Shown here: in pieces, positions 49,701-62,600 of the stretch
How positions within the stretch are numbered: position 1 is the stretch's first letter
Layout: the number at the start of each line of letters is the position of its first letter
Assembly: GCF_047495875.1 (NCBI RefSeq)
Contig: NC_092465.1
Coordinates: 5,542,160 to 5,606,159, forward strand
Direction of reading: 5' to 3'
Length of the DNA: 64,000 bases
Origin: Pithys albifrons albifrons
Taxonomy: Eukaryota > Chordata > Aves > Passeriformes > Thamnophilidae
Notes under the pieces: generated by a model
The model's input: only the letters and a program-made list of their open reading frames with translations
Databases searched by the model: none
Told to the model about the DNA's origin: nothing
Translations under genes and position numbers: made by a program

Positions 49701-52700
49701 GCAATCAATCCCAACTAGAAATGAGAATGACTGACAGTCCAAAAGTACACTAACTTAGTCTACAATGAAAACATTTTTGGATTTGTTTTCCTAAATAAAC
49801 TTTTTACTAAAGTTATCAGAGCTGCTGATAGAATAAAGCTCATAATAAGAATAGATAATAGCAGAATGAAAATTGCAAAAATGTAATATGCAATCCCAGA
49901 CACATGGAATATTTATAAGGTCTGCCTTGTATTAAACTAGCATCTCAGTCACACTTTTGAGATTTTAATATCTGCAAGTGATTCACTGTCTTCCCACAAG
50001 AGCTGGTAAAAAAATTCATCTAAATTAGCATGTCCATATTAACTGTTTCCCTCTCTCAAGTCAGGTTAGCAAACGCTGTGAACCATTCCTTTTGCAGACT
50101 AGATCTGCTGTCTGCTTTTGTAGAACACAATGGAAACAAGAAAAATCCATAAGGAAATACAGGAGGGGCCAAGCTGCTCTGTGTGTGGAAATGTTTCATG
50201 ATGTAGGAGCTGCTGTTCTCTCAAAAGAGCTAAAATACAGGCCATGAAAATTCAGACAACAAAAGAGTGGGTTAGGCAGTAATGAAAAGTGCCTGATTTA
50301 GAGATAAAAGAGACAGTTCTCCCTGAACTTGGATCTTGGTGGTAATTTCCACCAGAGAAATTCACCCTAAATATACAACAAATCTCATGGGGGTTCTCCC
50401 AGTGACACACAATGAGCAACAAGCAGTGCAAGTAATTTTTCATAATTTTTCAGTTTATTTTTTATGTTTTGTTAAGAAACAGAACAAGCCTAATCTATTA
50501 AACAAAAAACATTTTGAGATCCAGCCAAGAGCTCATTTTCTTGAAGCATCTTCTTAGTTCAGCTGGTCTTGCCACATCTAGCTATGAGAAAAATAAATGT
50601 ACATCTACCATGTTACACACATTTCTCATCTTGATGCTCAATCAAGACTTCAAAACTGCAGGACAAAATAGGCTTCTCTCATACCAGTGTGAACAAGGCA
50701 GCCAGAGATGTTATATTTTGCATATGTTCTCTGATAATGGAGTACCAGAGTCCCATCTGCTCAATAAAATATTTGCCTATGAAAAGAAATGGAAAAATAA
50801 TCTCCCATTTTGCTGCATGGAGGGTAAGCATTAATATGGTACTAGCAGGTTAATATTTTTTCTGAACTACACTGATACAGAGGGATGCTGTTTGCCCACA
50901 AAAGTTCAAAGTCACCCTCTTCCTTCACTCAGTTCCTGTGGCTGAGAGGGAGGATCCTGTAGGGATGCACAAACCCTCAGCCAACACCCAGCCCATGCTC
51001 TGGAGATTTAGTAACAGAAAAAGGTGGAAAGGTAAAGTTTGCTGGAAAAGGAACATGAGTCTAATACTAAAAGAAAAAACCCACTTGGTAGCTAAAAGCA
51101 GCAGAACATCTTTTCTTATTAGAACTTCTGGTTCCACCTCTAATCTGTGCAGAGCTGTGAGAAGTTGTTATGGAACCTGGGAAACCCTGACCTTATTCCC
51201 AGAACTGTGTTGCAGCTGAGGGCTGAAATATTGCAGTCATAAAACTTCTATTGAACTGGGACAAAAATGGAGTGAAATAATAATTGTATGTAAATTATTA
51301 GCAAAAAAGAGGGCAATACTAAAGCTATCAACTAGAAAATCACTTTAGTACTGTAGCAATTTTTTATCAAACATAAACTTTGTGAAGTCAGAAATATTAA
51401 GAAAAAAATTGTATAAATCCCTCTGGTAATAAAAAATGAAATTAAAATGCAGGCAAAATTAAATTTGAAAAGATTAATGTTCCTTTTCATATTTTGATGA
51501 CAACTATAAACATAATGCAATTTTGTGAATTTACAGCTTTAAAATGCAAACTGACTCCCCACAATGGTGCAATTTCAGTCACAAAGCAAACAAGTACTTT
51601 TTATTCTAATGTCCCCACAGATCAGTTTCTCAGTAGTAATGAAATGGCTTTGAATTCCTTAACCACTATTTAAAATAATGCAGAAACCAGTAAGTAATCT
51701 ATAATTGAAAGCCTGTTGTACTTAAAATATATGTAGCAGCCCACTGATAGTTGCATATCGTGAAAGAATATGTACCAGATAACTAAATACAAAGTTTGGA
51801 GGCTTCTTCTCCAATACCATTTTATAAAGTTATGTGGCTTAAACCACTTATTTCTTTTTCTCAGTCCTCTGAAATATAAACACTTTCGTGGCAATAACCT
51901 TGTTTATCCTTTTGAAAAATCAACAAGGCTACAAGGACTGTGAGTTCATTGGAGGGTAGAAGAATGGGGGAATCCTGGTGGACCAGTTGGAATAGGGTGA
52001 CTTGGGGCAACCTGTGGCCACTTGGAAGGGTCTTTTACTCAACTAAGGACTATCTTGCATTATTTGTATACTGCATGCAAACCCCCACCATCCAAACCAT
52101 GCCCACAGACAACTGAAAAGGAAAATCACAACAGGAGCAAGACAATAGTGAGAGAAGGTACAATGTGAAGGAGGTCCTCATGCAATTTATGGAACTTGAA
52201 CTGGAAGTCAAGTGGCAAGGGACAACTCATGCTCTTTCCTGTAGTCACAGTACAGGCTTTTACAGTAAGATTAAGTTTTCCCTTGTTGAGGGAAAACATG
52301 AGCTCTCTACAAATAATGAACATGAGGTCTCCACCTGCTTTCACATGTAGAAATTGTGCTAAGTTTGCCCTACCTGTTATTTTCTCTTTGCATTTCTCTT
52401 ACAGAACATTTAGTGAAAATGGACACTTCATCTCCACTCTGTCTGTAATTCCTTTTAAATCTAATTATGCTTAAAGAACCTTAATGATCAGATCTCCAAA
52501 TTTCTGAAGTCAGAATTCTTCTCTGTTATAAGATAAAATACAAGTAAAACAGACCTTCTAAAGTTTTTCCATATGTATTTGGCCTATCTGCAGAATGTAA
52601 TGCTAAAAGGACATTTTAAATCTATTTTCCTCAGTGCCATTTTGCTTTCAGAAATCAGTTCTCACAAAGTATAAATGTGCATAATAATCCACTGGCATGA

Positions 52701-53206
52701 ATAAGCAGTCAAAACAATTAGGAGTGAACAATGTCATGTGGTTGCCATAGAAGTGACACAGTCATGCTGCAGACTAACAGGTTTCAGAAAACACTTCAGG
52801 GGATTTCACAATTTAAGACCTTTTTCCCACTGAAATTATAACAAAACCTGCATTAACTTTGCAGAAATGGGTCTGGCCCTCTGCCAGGTGTTGAATGGGT
52901 ATGACAAGGAGAGGGGAGGAGACACCACAGCAGGAGCTACCAAGGGCAGGGAGAAGACAGAGCCTTGGTTCCTGTCATTTCTTTTCAATTAAATCCACTG
53001 ATTCTTGTTAGCAAATGAGGGATTTTGCTGCATTTTGCACAGAGAGATAATGAATTGGAAGAGGAGAGTCTTTGAGTGGCAGGTTCAACATCCCCTGCAC
53101 CACAGGACTTGCCTTGATGACAGGGATCACATGTGGGACAGTGGGGGAGATTTTGGCAAGACCCAAGAGTGTTGGGTGTCAGCACTGATGGGGTTTCCCC
53201 TTGAAT
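46776..53206. other. Unique DNA, no gene recognised
   Basis: AT-rich unique sequence with the 23-bp tandem duplication near 46.84 kb and an especially AT-rich part at about 47.19-47.36 kb. Open frames are all at or below 106 codons and show no domain. No RNA gene was recognised. Confidence 0.55.
46838..46883. repeat. Perfect 23-bp tandem duplication
   Basis: Two identical 23-base units, 46,838-46,860 and 46,861-46,883, each beginning ATTTCCACTAAAAGTTTACT. There is no divergence between copies, so the duplication is recent relative to the CR1 elements around it. Confidence 0.95.
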
Positions 53207-53612
53207 AACAGAATCATGGAATGGTTTGGGTTGGAAGACACCTTAAAGATCATCCAGTTCTAATCCCCTGCCATGGGCAGGGACACCATCCACTAATTTA
53301 GGGCCCAATCAGAGCCCCATCCCACCTGGTCTTGAGCACTTCCAGGGAAGAGGCATCCACAGCTTCTCTGGGCCACCTGTGCCACGGCCTCACCACCCCT
53401 ATAGTAAAGAACTTGTTCCTAACATCTAAACTAAGCCTAACTTCCTTCAGTTTAAGGCCAATCCCCCTCATCCTATCACTCCATACCTTTGTCCAAAGTC
53501 CCTCTCCAGCTCTCTTTTAGCCCTTTAGGTACTGGAAAGATCTCTAAGGTCTCCTCAGAGCCTTCTCCTCTCCAGAATTCAGCAATTCCCTGGTAGGCAG
53601 TCTTGCTCAGTC
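53207..53612 (-). mobile_element. CR1 LINE fragment, about 400 bp
   Basis: The longest CR1 in the window, on the minus strand. On the plus strand the reversed order is 'AGAATCATGGAATGGTTTGG', 'GTTGGAAGACACCTTAAAGA', 'CCCCTGCCATGGGCAGGGAC', 'TTCCAGGGAAGAGGCATCCA', 'TCTCTGGGCCACCTGTGCCA', 'AAGAACTTGTTCCTAACATC', 'CCCCTCATCCTATCACTCCA' and 'AAGGTCTCCTCAGAGCCTTC', before fading out near 'CTCCAGAATTCAGCAATTCC'. The 3' end is complete apart from the terminal repeats and the 5' end is truncated. No reverse-transcriptase motif is retained, and frames inside it are not genes. Confidence 0.95.
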
Positions 53613-56600
53613 TCTATCTGGGGCTCACTCACCATTATTCTGCTTTTCAAACTAATGAACACATTTCTAATCCTATCAAGAAGAAACATATGCAGTACTT
53701 GCCTCTGAAATCCTTACCAAAATATTTTTAAATGTGAGAGTATAACAGCCATTAAATATTTAATATTAAGTAACCTGCGTGAATTTTGATGTTTTCTACT
53801 TGAAGAGAATACGTAAAGTAATGACAAAAAGGTGAAAAGAAATGCAAAAGATGGTTCATCTGAAAGCATGCAGCAATTTTCAGTTGTATCTTATATATGA
53901 ACCCATAAAATTTATATGGAAAAAATTAAATGCATAAAATGATTTATAGGTGGATTAAAAAGGCTTGCAGGTTTTTTTTTAGTTTCATACATCTTCATGG
54001 AAACAGTTATAAATCTCTGTAACTTAAATTGCTTATCCAAGTTCTACAGAAACAGCATAAACAGAGCAAGCAATTATCTGTAATAAACTTTTTCTTTAAT
54101 ATTGTGGCATTCATGTTTTTTTAAAACTAGATATCATAATTTACTTTGTGCTGTATTAGATTTTCCTTGCTAGGCTCACATGCTTTTTGCAATTGTGCAG
54201 AAACTGTCATCTTCCTGGTAGGGTGACCCAGTCATTAAGTGTTAATAAAATAATAATGCAACATAATCTGTCCTTCTGGAAATAAATTTATAGACATATA
54301 ATGTTTGTTTCTCCCTCATACACCACAGAATTATCAACACTCTAGAAAAATCCCTTTGTAAGTGTGCTTCTTGCAGTGGTGGAAAATTCAGTTTTCATTA
54401 TAGCCAGTGCTGACATTTTTAATAATAATTTGAGCAGTGTTTCCTGGGGTTCAGGCATCGACTGTTACACTCAACAGAAGAGTCTGATGTTTTTTGTGGC
54501 AGCCATTTAAAAATGTTTGATTTGAAGTGGTGTCAGCTTTGTTGAAGAAAAGCTCCACAACAATGGAAGAAAAGCAATCTTTTCCCTCGATCTATGTTCC
54601 TAAAATAAAGCTTTATTATTTGCTTGGAGCAATGCTTAGGAATGGGAATCATGGCTCTGTGGAGCACAGAACAAAGCTCAGGGTAGAGGTGATCCAGGAG
54701 CAGGATGAGATCAATGCTTAACTGGTTTGGAGAGCAAAACCACTTGGCCTGACTGCAATAAATGCAGAATATCTTCCTTGAATATTGTGCTATAAAAGAG
54801 CCCCCAGTGTCTGTTTTGAATAAAGAAAAAGACAAGTTATAGAGATTTATTTCAACGTAAAAAGGGACAGAGTCTGTCTGAGGGTTTCAGTAGAGAGGAC
54901 TCCTACAAGAGGGATGGAGATGTGCCAGCACTGTGGTTCAAGCCATGAGGTGTGTAACCTTGATTCTCACCTGAGGAAATTACAGCCAGAAATGCCATTT
55001 CCACTCAGCATAATGCTCCTCTGGCACGTTAATGTGTGCAGTGGCACCTGTACTCAGAGCTTGCTTCTTGTATTCCACAGATTGAACTCTATGTGTTAAA
55101 CTGCATGCAAGTCACTCCAGGTTTTAGGTTGAGGTAGATGTTTTTGCCTTCAACGACTGACGTTTTGAGTCAGATGCTTCAGGGACACACAGAAAGGCAC
55201 TGCTGGCATGGGGGGTATCAGAGACAGACCCTGGAGCCTGCAGACTCCAAAAAGTAAATGAGGATGTCTGATTCTGTTATTGGCAGTTGTAGACAGCTGT
55301 TAATCTCTACAGACCTTCGATAGATCAGACATGAACATCCTGACTGCACCTTAGAATGAAATCAGTGTTGGCCCTGGACACAAAGATGTTGGCAAAACTG
55401 ATGGCATAAGCCTGTATTTCTAACACCCAACAAACCCAACAGACCACGAATAAACCCAACAAAGAAAGGTTTCCTGAAAGCCAAAAGATCAACTGACCAG
55501 TCAACCCAATTTGCTTTTATCATTCTAATTCTAAAAAAGTACATAATTTTTATTGCAAACATCTTCCACACTTACTTGCCTTTAGTTTTAGTCTTTCAAA
55601 TCCTACTGTTAACAGCAAGGGACAGATTCCAAAACCAAGCTGATCTCTTTAAAAGAAAAGTACTTCTGACTTGTGCTGCCCATGTGAATTCCTGGGATTA
55701 ACAGTATTTTGCTAAGCTCTATTTTCAGAGTGAAATAATTGTGCTAAATTTGGGATTGTTAGACAGGTAAGGCAGGTAGTTAAAGCTGCTTATCTTGGTC
55801 TCTCTGTTTCACCACCTGTAAAGGCTAATCCAACCTATCTTAAAAACATACCTGAAAGTTCAGAAAAAGCTTAGGCTGAATAATCCTGGTGGTTTCCATT
55901 CCCAGCTGTGGCTTCCTTGAGTCATTGTCTGTTTATAGGATGCTGTAGATGACATGACAGCAATTGAAGTACCAACGTTTGCAGTCAAATGCATTATGTT
56001 AGTCCAATATCAGCCTCTCCTACAGGTAAGTGATGGGAACTTTTCCCTGGAGGAGTGGTTTTTTCCTTTACAGACTGGATTATGGCTATCTCATACAAGG
56101 CAGCTAAATTTCAGTTATGTAAATCCCACTCTCAGTACAAAACAAGAGAAACTTTTAGGGGTAAGAGTGAATGGTACCATTAGGAAGACAGACATGCCAT
56201 ATGAATCACAATGCCTATTTTTGCCGTGGAAGAGTATTTCCTACAAGCAGGTTCTCCATCTTTAATTTCTGAGAGCTGATCCTCACAGAAGACCCAGGAA
56301 AATACCTGCAAAAGACAAGCCAGGAACTAAAACCTTAGAAGGTGGCTGGCTAATATTAACCTGTAAAAGCTCTGGTTTTACAGTACATTACAATCTTCCT
56401 CTCACCCACTCTACAATGTTAAGCACCTTCATATTTCACCCAAACTAAGGTGATAGTCCCTTGTCCCCCGTTAGCAGCCCTTTGCACACCCATGTGCCAT
56501 CTCCCTTCTCTTCCACAAAGTGATTAACACAATTAGGTTGAATTATGAGCTCTTGGGTCTGACCTACATTAGGCTGAATTTTGTTCTTCTTGTCAGACTA

Positions 56601-59600
56601 ACAGTCTGGCTTGAAAGTCTATCTATTTTCTAATTATATTAGTTGGTTTAATAAGAGATATTACCTTTCCCTATTGAAGATATTTCTCTTAATGTTAAGT
56701 AATGCATTCACTCACAGAAACATTGTTGGTATTTCATTAACTCAATTCCTTTAGACTTATTGAAGGGCACATGGTAAAATGTCATTTGGATATCACTTTC
56801 CCCCCTTCTTCCTCCTCCCAGACTGAGCTACATCCCTGCTTTGACACCAGGGAATACTATAATGTCAGAGTTTGGGTGCAACCAGCTTGACCTGTTTTCC
56901 ACTCCATTTGCCAAGTCTCACCCTCTCTTGAGGTGCCCTAATCCGGCTGTGATGAACTGAGTCACATTCACAGGTTGTTGGTGACGTCTCCCAGCACTGG
57001 TTCACCTCCACCCTCCCCTCCTGCAGAAAGGCTTTGCACTGCCCCTCAGTGAGGTGCAGGCTTTCACCACTCCCCATCAAAGCATCCTCCCATCAGCACA
57101 GAGGGACTGGGGGCAGAGAGAAAGCTCTCTGGTATGAAATAGCAGAATGTCTTTTTACTCCACTGCTCAGTCTATTCTGACTTCTCTCAGGCAGGGCGAG
57201 TGCTGCCGTTTCACTGCAAATGCTCTGTGCAGAAAGTACATGTACATTAAACCAGTTCTGTGACCATGTTTGACTTCCACTCTGCAAATAAATGGGAGTA
57301 GAGAGCTCCTTTCCCTCAGGAGCTGCTGTCTGCTGAAATTGAGAGTCGCTGGGATATGCAGATGAAACATCTCTTTCTCCCCACCAAGATATGACAGCAG
57401 AGATCTCCTCACCCTTCCGAATTTCAGGCCAAGGGGCCTTGACACACACAGAGCAAATGGGAAGATGTGTGATTAGGTAACTTCCAAACTTCAGAAACAT
57501 TTTCATTTCAAATTCTGACTTCCTGCCATGGACATATTCTTCTGTAAGCAGACTCTGAGGCAATTTATTAACAGCTCTGGAGGAGTGATATCTGCAGAAT
57601 CTGTTTTTCAGCTTTTGACAGCTGAGCAGGGCTAATGTTACTGTTTCAGAGTGTCATCACTAGTGTAATGTATATTCTGTATATTCAATGAAGTGTCCTT
57701 TGAAGGTGCAAATGAAACAGCTTATCTGAGGCAAAGAGCTAAAAAACCCATGCTAATATTTTAGATCATTTATCAGCACATAGGGAAAAAATATGTGAGA
57801 AAATAAAAGTTAAAACCGTATTTTCCAAAGAAGATTTTTTAACCACAACCTAGTGTAAGTTTTAAGCTCTGTCTCTTTCTGATTCTACTTAAGTAAATAT
57901 TTTAATAGAATGTTCTGCATTTCAACAGCAACAACAAAAATCTATAGTTGCAGTATTTTAATTTTCTAAAATAAAATATTAAACAATGAAGACACTTCTA
58001 CAGCCATGAAAGCCAAAAAAAAACCCTGATTTCAGACCTGAGCTCTGAAATGAGGGTGTTAAAAGAAATATTCTAAGTATTATATAAGGAAAGTTATAGA
58101 GGTTTTCAAGGGAGAAATAATGAGAATTTTGATCACATTAGGGATTTAAAATGAATCATGAAAGTCTTAACATTGTTCTTGAACTTTTCCAGAACAGAGG
58201 TCTTCCTTGGATGAATGTTACTAGGAGGGTGGAAAAAGAAGCTAGACTAAAGCAGGATTGACATGCATGATGAATTACAGTTCATTAATCCAATTAATGA
58301 GTAATTCCAGAAGCTTTAATCCCAGATAAAGCTCTTTATCATAGCTCTGTTGGCTAGTGCTGCTCTAACTAAGAGCTCGTCAGCAAATCCATTGTAAACC
58401 TCTATTATATGAAACCTGCCATGCACTGCCATAGCTTTTTTGGAAATATTTTGTCAAAAAAAGGAATGAGAATACAGAGAAAGGAGCAGTCTCTACCATT
58501 AATTGACTGGATTCACATTAGAAAAGAATTCAAGATACATTTAAAAAGACACAGGTTAGCTGAACATATCAAATATTGAGAAATGTTCTTGGGTTAGAGG
58601 CAAATGTATGTTCCTGTCTCTGATGTCATCTGTGTGCATGATTTCTTTGTGCACATCCTATTGATGGATGGGAGCCAATAAAGCATAAGGAGGTGTTTTG
58701 AAAACAATCTCTGTTCTGTTTTACTCTCTTTAATTTTTTGGTAGCACTATCCAAAAGTGCTTCCAAAGATCATTTCTGCAAATTTCAGAAATACAATCCC
58801 TTCTCTGCAAATCTCACAGGCAAAGAGGGATAAAGAAAGGGAATACAGAGAGGGAACAATATGAGTTAACTCACTGGTTGCCTTCCTTCTCTGCAGACAG
58901 CACAGTAGAATAGAACACATAAGAGGGAGTTAAGTATAAGACAAGTACCTGAACTTCTAATGTGTGCTTAAGAAGGTCAAACTATGGATTAAAATCTGCA
59001 TAACAGAAAGAACACTGAATCAGGACTCCTCAGAAAGCCAGGAAGACCTCCCGCTCAAGAAGGCAGCTCAAATTCCTACCTAAAATTCCTATCGCAGCAG
59101 CCCCTCTTCCTCCCAGCAGTTGGTCAGCTCAAATACTTGCTCACCCACTGTGATGGGACTGAAAACAGCTGGGCCTTCACTGAGACCCTTTTGAAAAATC
59201 TCAGGTGGACAGCTCTGGATGCAGCTGTGCATGACACTGATTTGGAGAGTACTTGGCTACTCAACACTATGACCATAAATTATTTTGTTTTAATGATGAA
59301 GAACACTTGCAGCATTGCAATATGCCCAGAGATTGCTCCTTGCTGCTTTGAGCAGCTATATCAGATCATCTTCCACATTCTCAGTTAGTATTAGTTGCAT
59401 TACCAAGACACAAGGGCCTGCTGTGATGACTATTTGAGTAAAAGTGCGTCCTTTCTGATGTTGCCAAATTGCCAGTTGTGGGATGATGACAGTTCACACC
59501 AAATTACACACAGTGATGGATTCATATTTCTTGATCAGTGACTTTGAAACCTTCTGGAACAACATTGCACAATGACCCTTCATTTTAAAGACCAAATAAG

Positions 59601-62600
59601 ATGATTAGTGACAGGTGGAAACAAGTCAGAATTTCATTCATGTCAAGACTACTTTTAACCAGTCTCTGTGACTAACAATGGTTCTGAACTGGAAGAAAGT
59701 GCAATCACTCCATCACAGAGAAGGGTTTTGATGGAAACAAGCAATTGCAGAGATTATGGGAGCAGGAACACAGTTGTCTCAGCAGCACTTCCATTTAGCA
59801 AAAGCCCCATCACAATTGGAAATCAAAGGCTAAATACTCATGCCACCTATTGATAGAACTTCATATTTTGGAAGCTTGAAAATACAGTGTAAAACAGGAG
59901 CTTTGATGAACTCAATGTATTCAATGCTATTACAGCTGACTGGTCTTTTCTTACGTGTTTGAACTGGTCACCAAAGTGTGGTATTTAAAATGGTCTTTTA
60001 CCCTATTAAAGTCAAAATGGCCTTTTTGTTCATCTTCTAAAGGTTTATCTTAGACCATCCAAAATGAATGTTACATCCTTTAGAAAACACAACAGCCTGT
60101 AGAAAGGAAATGGACTTGATCCACGTCTTAGTCTTGTGTAAATATAATCATGACTGTATAATGCCTATCCAGGAGAAAGAGTGTGTGGATCAGTATTTGA
60201 CTAATGAGAACAATGCCTGCATTTGTTTTAGTGACAACCATGGCTGGGAGCATTCAGAAGCACCAGCCAGGTCATGATGGAAATTGTTCAGCAGATTAGG
60301 AAACAAATTGCAGCAGAAGTCATCATGATCTTCAGGGCCCCTCAGGCAGCCCTGGCTGCACCCGCTGCTGGTGGGGCTCACCCCACATCCTCAGTGCATC
60401 TACACTCCCCAAAGGCCAGACCTGCCGGGTCCCTGGAGTGTGTAGTTTGGAGAGGGAGGAAGAAAAGGAAGAACCCACACCTGCAAACCTATGAGGAAGA
60501 GCAGAGGTTCTCTGGGAACATTTCTGCAGAGTGGAAGTCATTGTTGGTGCTGATACATTTGCTGGTTCCCAAATTTCTCCCTCTTTCTGAGGGTGCCTGA
60601 GAGATTTCTGCTGCCATCACACCCAAAGGCCCCCAGTGCAGCAGCAGCAGATCAGGGACAGAAGAGGAATTTTAACACACGTGACAAATCACAGGACCTG
60701 CAAGACTTTGACCTTGAGTGATATAAGTGTTGTTGTGCTGGTCAACCAGAGTGAATTTCATACCTTGAGAGGAGGGGGGAAGTCAGGGATGGTGAGTGTG
60801 TGCACTTAGAGGGGAAGAAACCAGAAACAAGTGAAAAAAACTAAACCCGATAAAAGCACAAGATTAAGACAGAAATGGAAAGAAGAAAAATCACCAAAAA
60901 TAACAAGGGTCTTCAATGTGGGCAGAAGACAATCATAGAATAGTCTTTCAAATGCTTTTAAAGCCAAATGGGCATTTATATTTGTTTTCTTGCACTTTAG
61001 AAACTTCAATAGTAAAAGCTGTAAACAGCTACTCTGAAAGAAGCAAAACAAATCCACCCTGTTCAGACCTTCTGATATGCTACTGCTTGTAAACTTCCCT
61101 AAAAATGTCTTTTGCAACTAAGAAACTTGCCACAGGTTTGTAAATGGGGAATTAAAGATAAGAAATCCTGAATAAAGTGAGTTTACTTGATATTTGCATT
61201 CAAAGCACTTTGCAACTATCAGTCAATTACCTCAGCCTGCTTTCTGCCGTCCCCAATCTGGCTGAGAAATGCAAGCTCACAACTTCTCTGTGAGATAGGT
61301 GGTATTAAACCAGTTTTCAGAGCTGGAAACAGAGAGGCAGGAGAGGTGGGTGGACCACCCTGTGCCATGGTGGTGCTCTGGCAGAGCTGGAAATAGACCT
61401 TTAGTCTAGTTTAAAACCCAAGACCTGGGCCAGGTTTTTTTTTTTTCAACAGATGTTTCCACATCAGGATTTCATAAGCCTCCATCACCCAAGTGAATTG
61501 AAATTTCAGGATATCCAGACACAATATGCCTCCTGCTACTCACATAACTAATTTTTCTTCTTATGATAATTTTAATAAAGATATTGATTCTTTATTAAAT
61601 CCTACTTTTAGCTTGGTGTTTCCCTCCATCACTGACTCTCCACTGCTTTGGCACAGGAATCTCTGTGTTCTTCTAACTAGACTCTTCTGGGGCAGTCCTG
61701 GGATGAGCAGTGGGAGGACAGAGCTGTGGGCTGCTGGTGTTTCTCAGTTTCAGCTGTCAGCTTACAAGGCAGTGTGTGATGTAGGTGCCCTGCTTTCACT
61801 GTTTGCACTGCTGGCACATTGTATGATTCCTCTTTATTGCCTTTTTGGCTTTTTCCCTTAAAAACAAACAAGCAATCTACTGTTCCCTGGGGAAGGACAG
61901 GTAGTGGGTGTTACATCCAATAAGGAATCCATTCTGGGACACTCATTTTTGCTCTGATTCTGATCATAACAGCAGCACTTCTGTTCTACAAGCAGTCATT
62001 CACTATGTTCTTGCTACTAAAGCATTATATATGTTATTTGCTATTTTGCTATATATAGTTAAATCACATTTTATTTCAGGCTTTTTTTTTGTGCCCAGGC
62101 AAAAGTGCTTTGGAGTCAGAGAAAGATTTGTTGTTTTGTATTAATTATCAGAGGAAGCTGCTCAGTTTTTAGTCCCCATCTATGCAGGAAACAGCATCCA
62201 AGGAATCTTTGGATCCCCCTGTTCCAATGTTAGACAAATCTCTCCTAATGAAAGGTTTTAAATAGTTAAATAGAATGGATTTAGATTTTTCAGCCATTAG
62301 AGTAGTTCTTAATACAAGACACATCATTTTTCCCCGGACTACCATGGTGATGTGAGTCTCCTGTTAAAGACTAAGGATGAAATAATTAAAAATGGCTAAG
62401 TGACCTTGAAAGTCATGTCTTTCTGAGCATCAGTAGGGGCTGTGCACATTAATTAGTGTTTTTCAAACTCTACTCTTAATATTTACCAAATCAGAAAAGC
62501 TTTCCCTCAGTCAGTCAAGGGCAGGACTGGCTGGCCTGTGACTGTTAACGTATTTGCCTTCATCATGATTTTCTTTATACACGATTTAATTTGCAAAAAT

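Noticed and set aside
55420..55470. Repeated ACCCAAC words
   Set aside because: Only three to four irregularly spaced copies. No telomere-like or minisatellite periodicity.
57093..57563. 156-codon minus-strand open frame
   Set aside because: No recognisable domain, an overlapping second frame on the same strand is also open, and this length is expected by chance in 64 kb.
59137..60600. Series of plus-strand frames that might be pieces of one broken gene
   Set aside because: They could not be joined into any protein family I recognise, and each is within chance length. A translated search would be needed to revive the idea.
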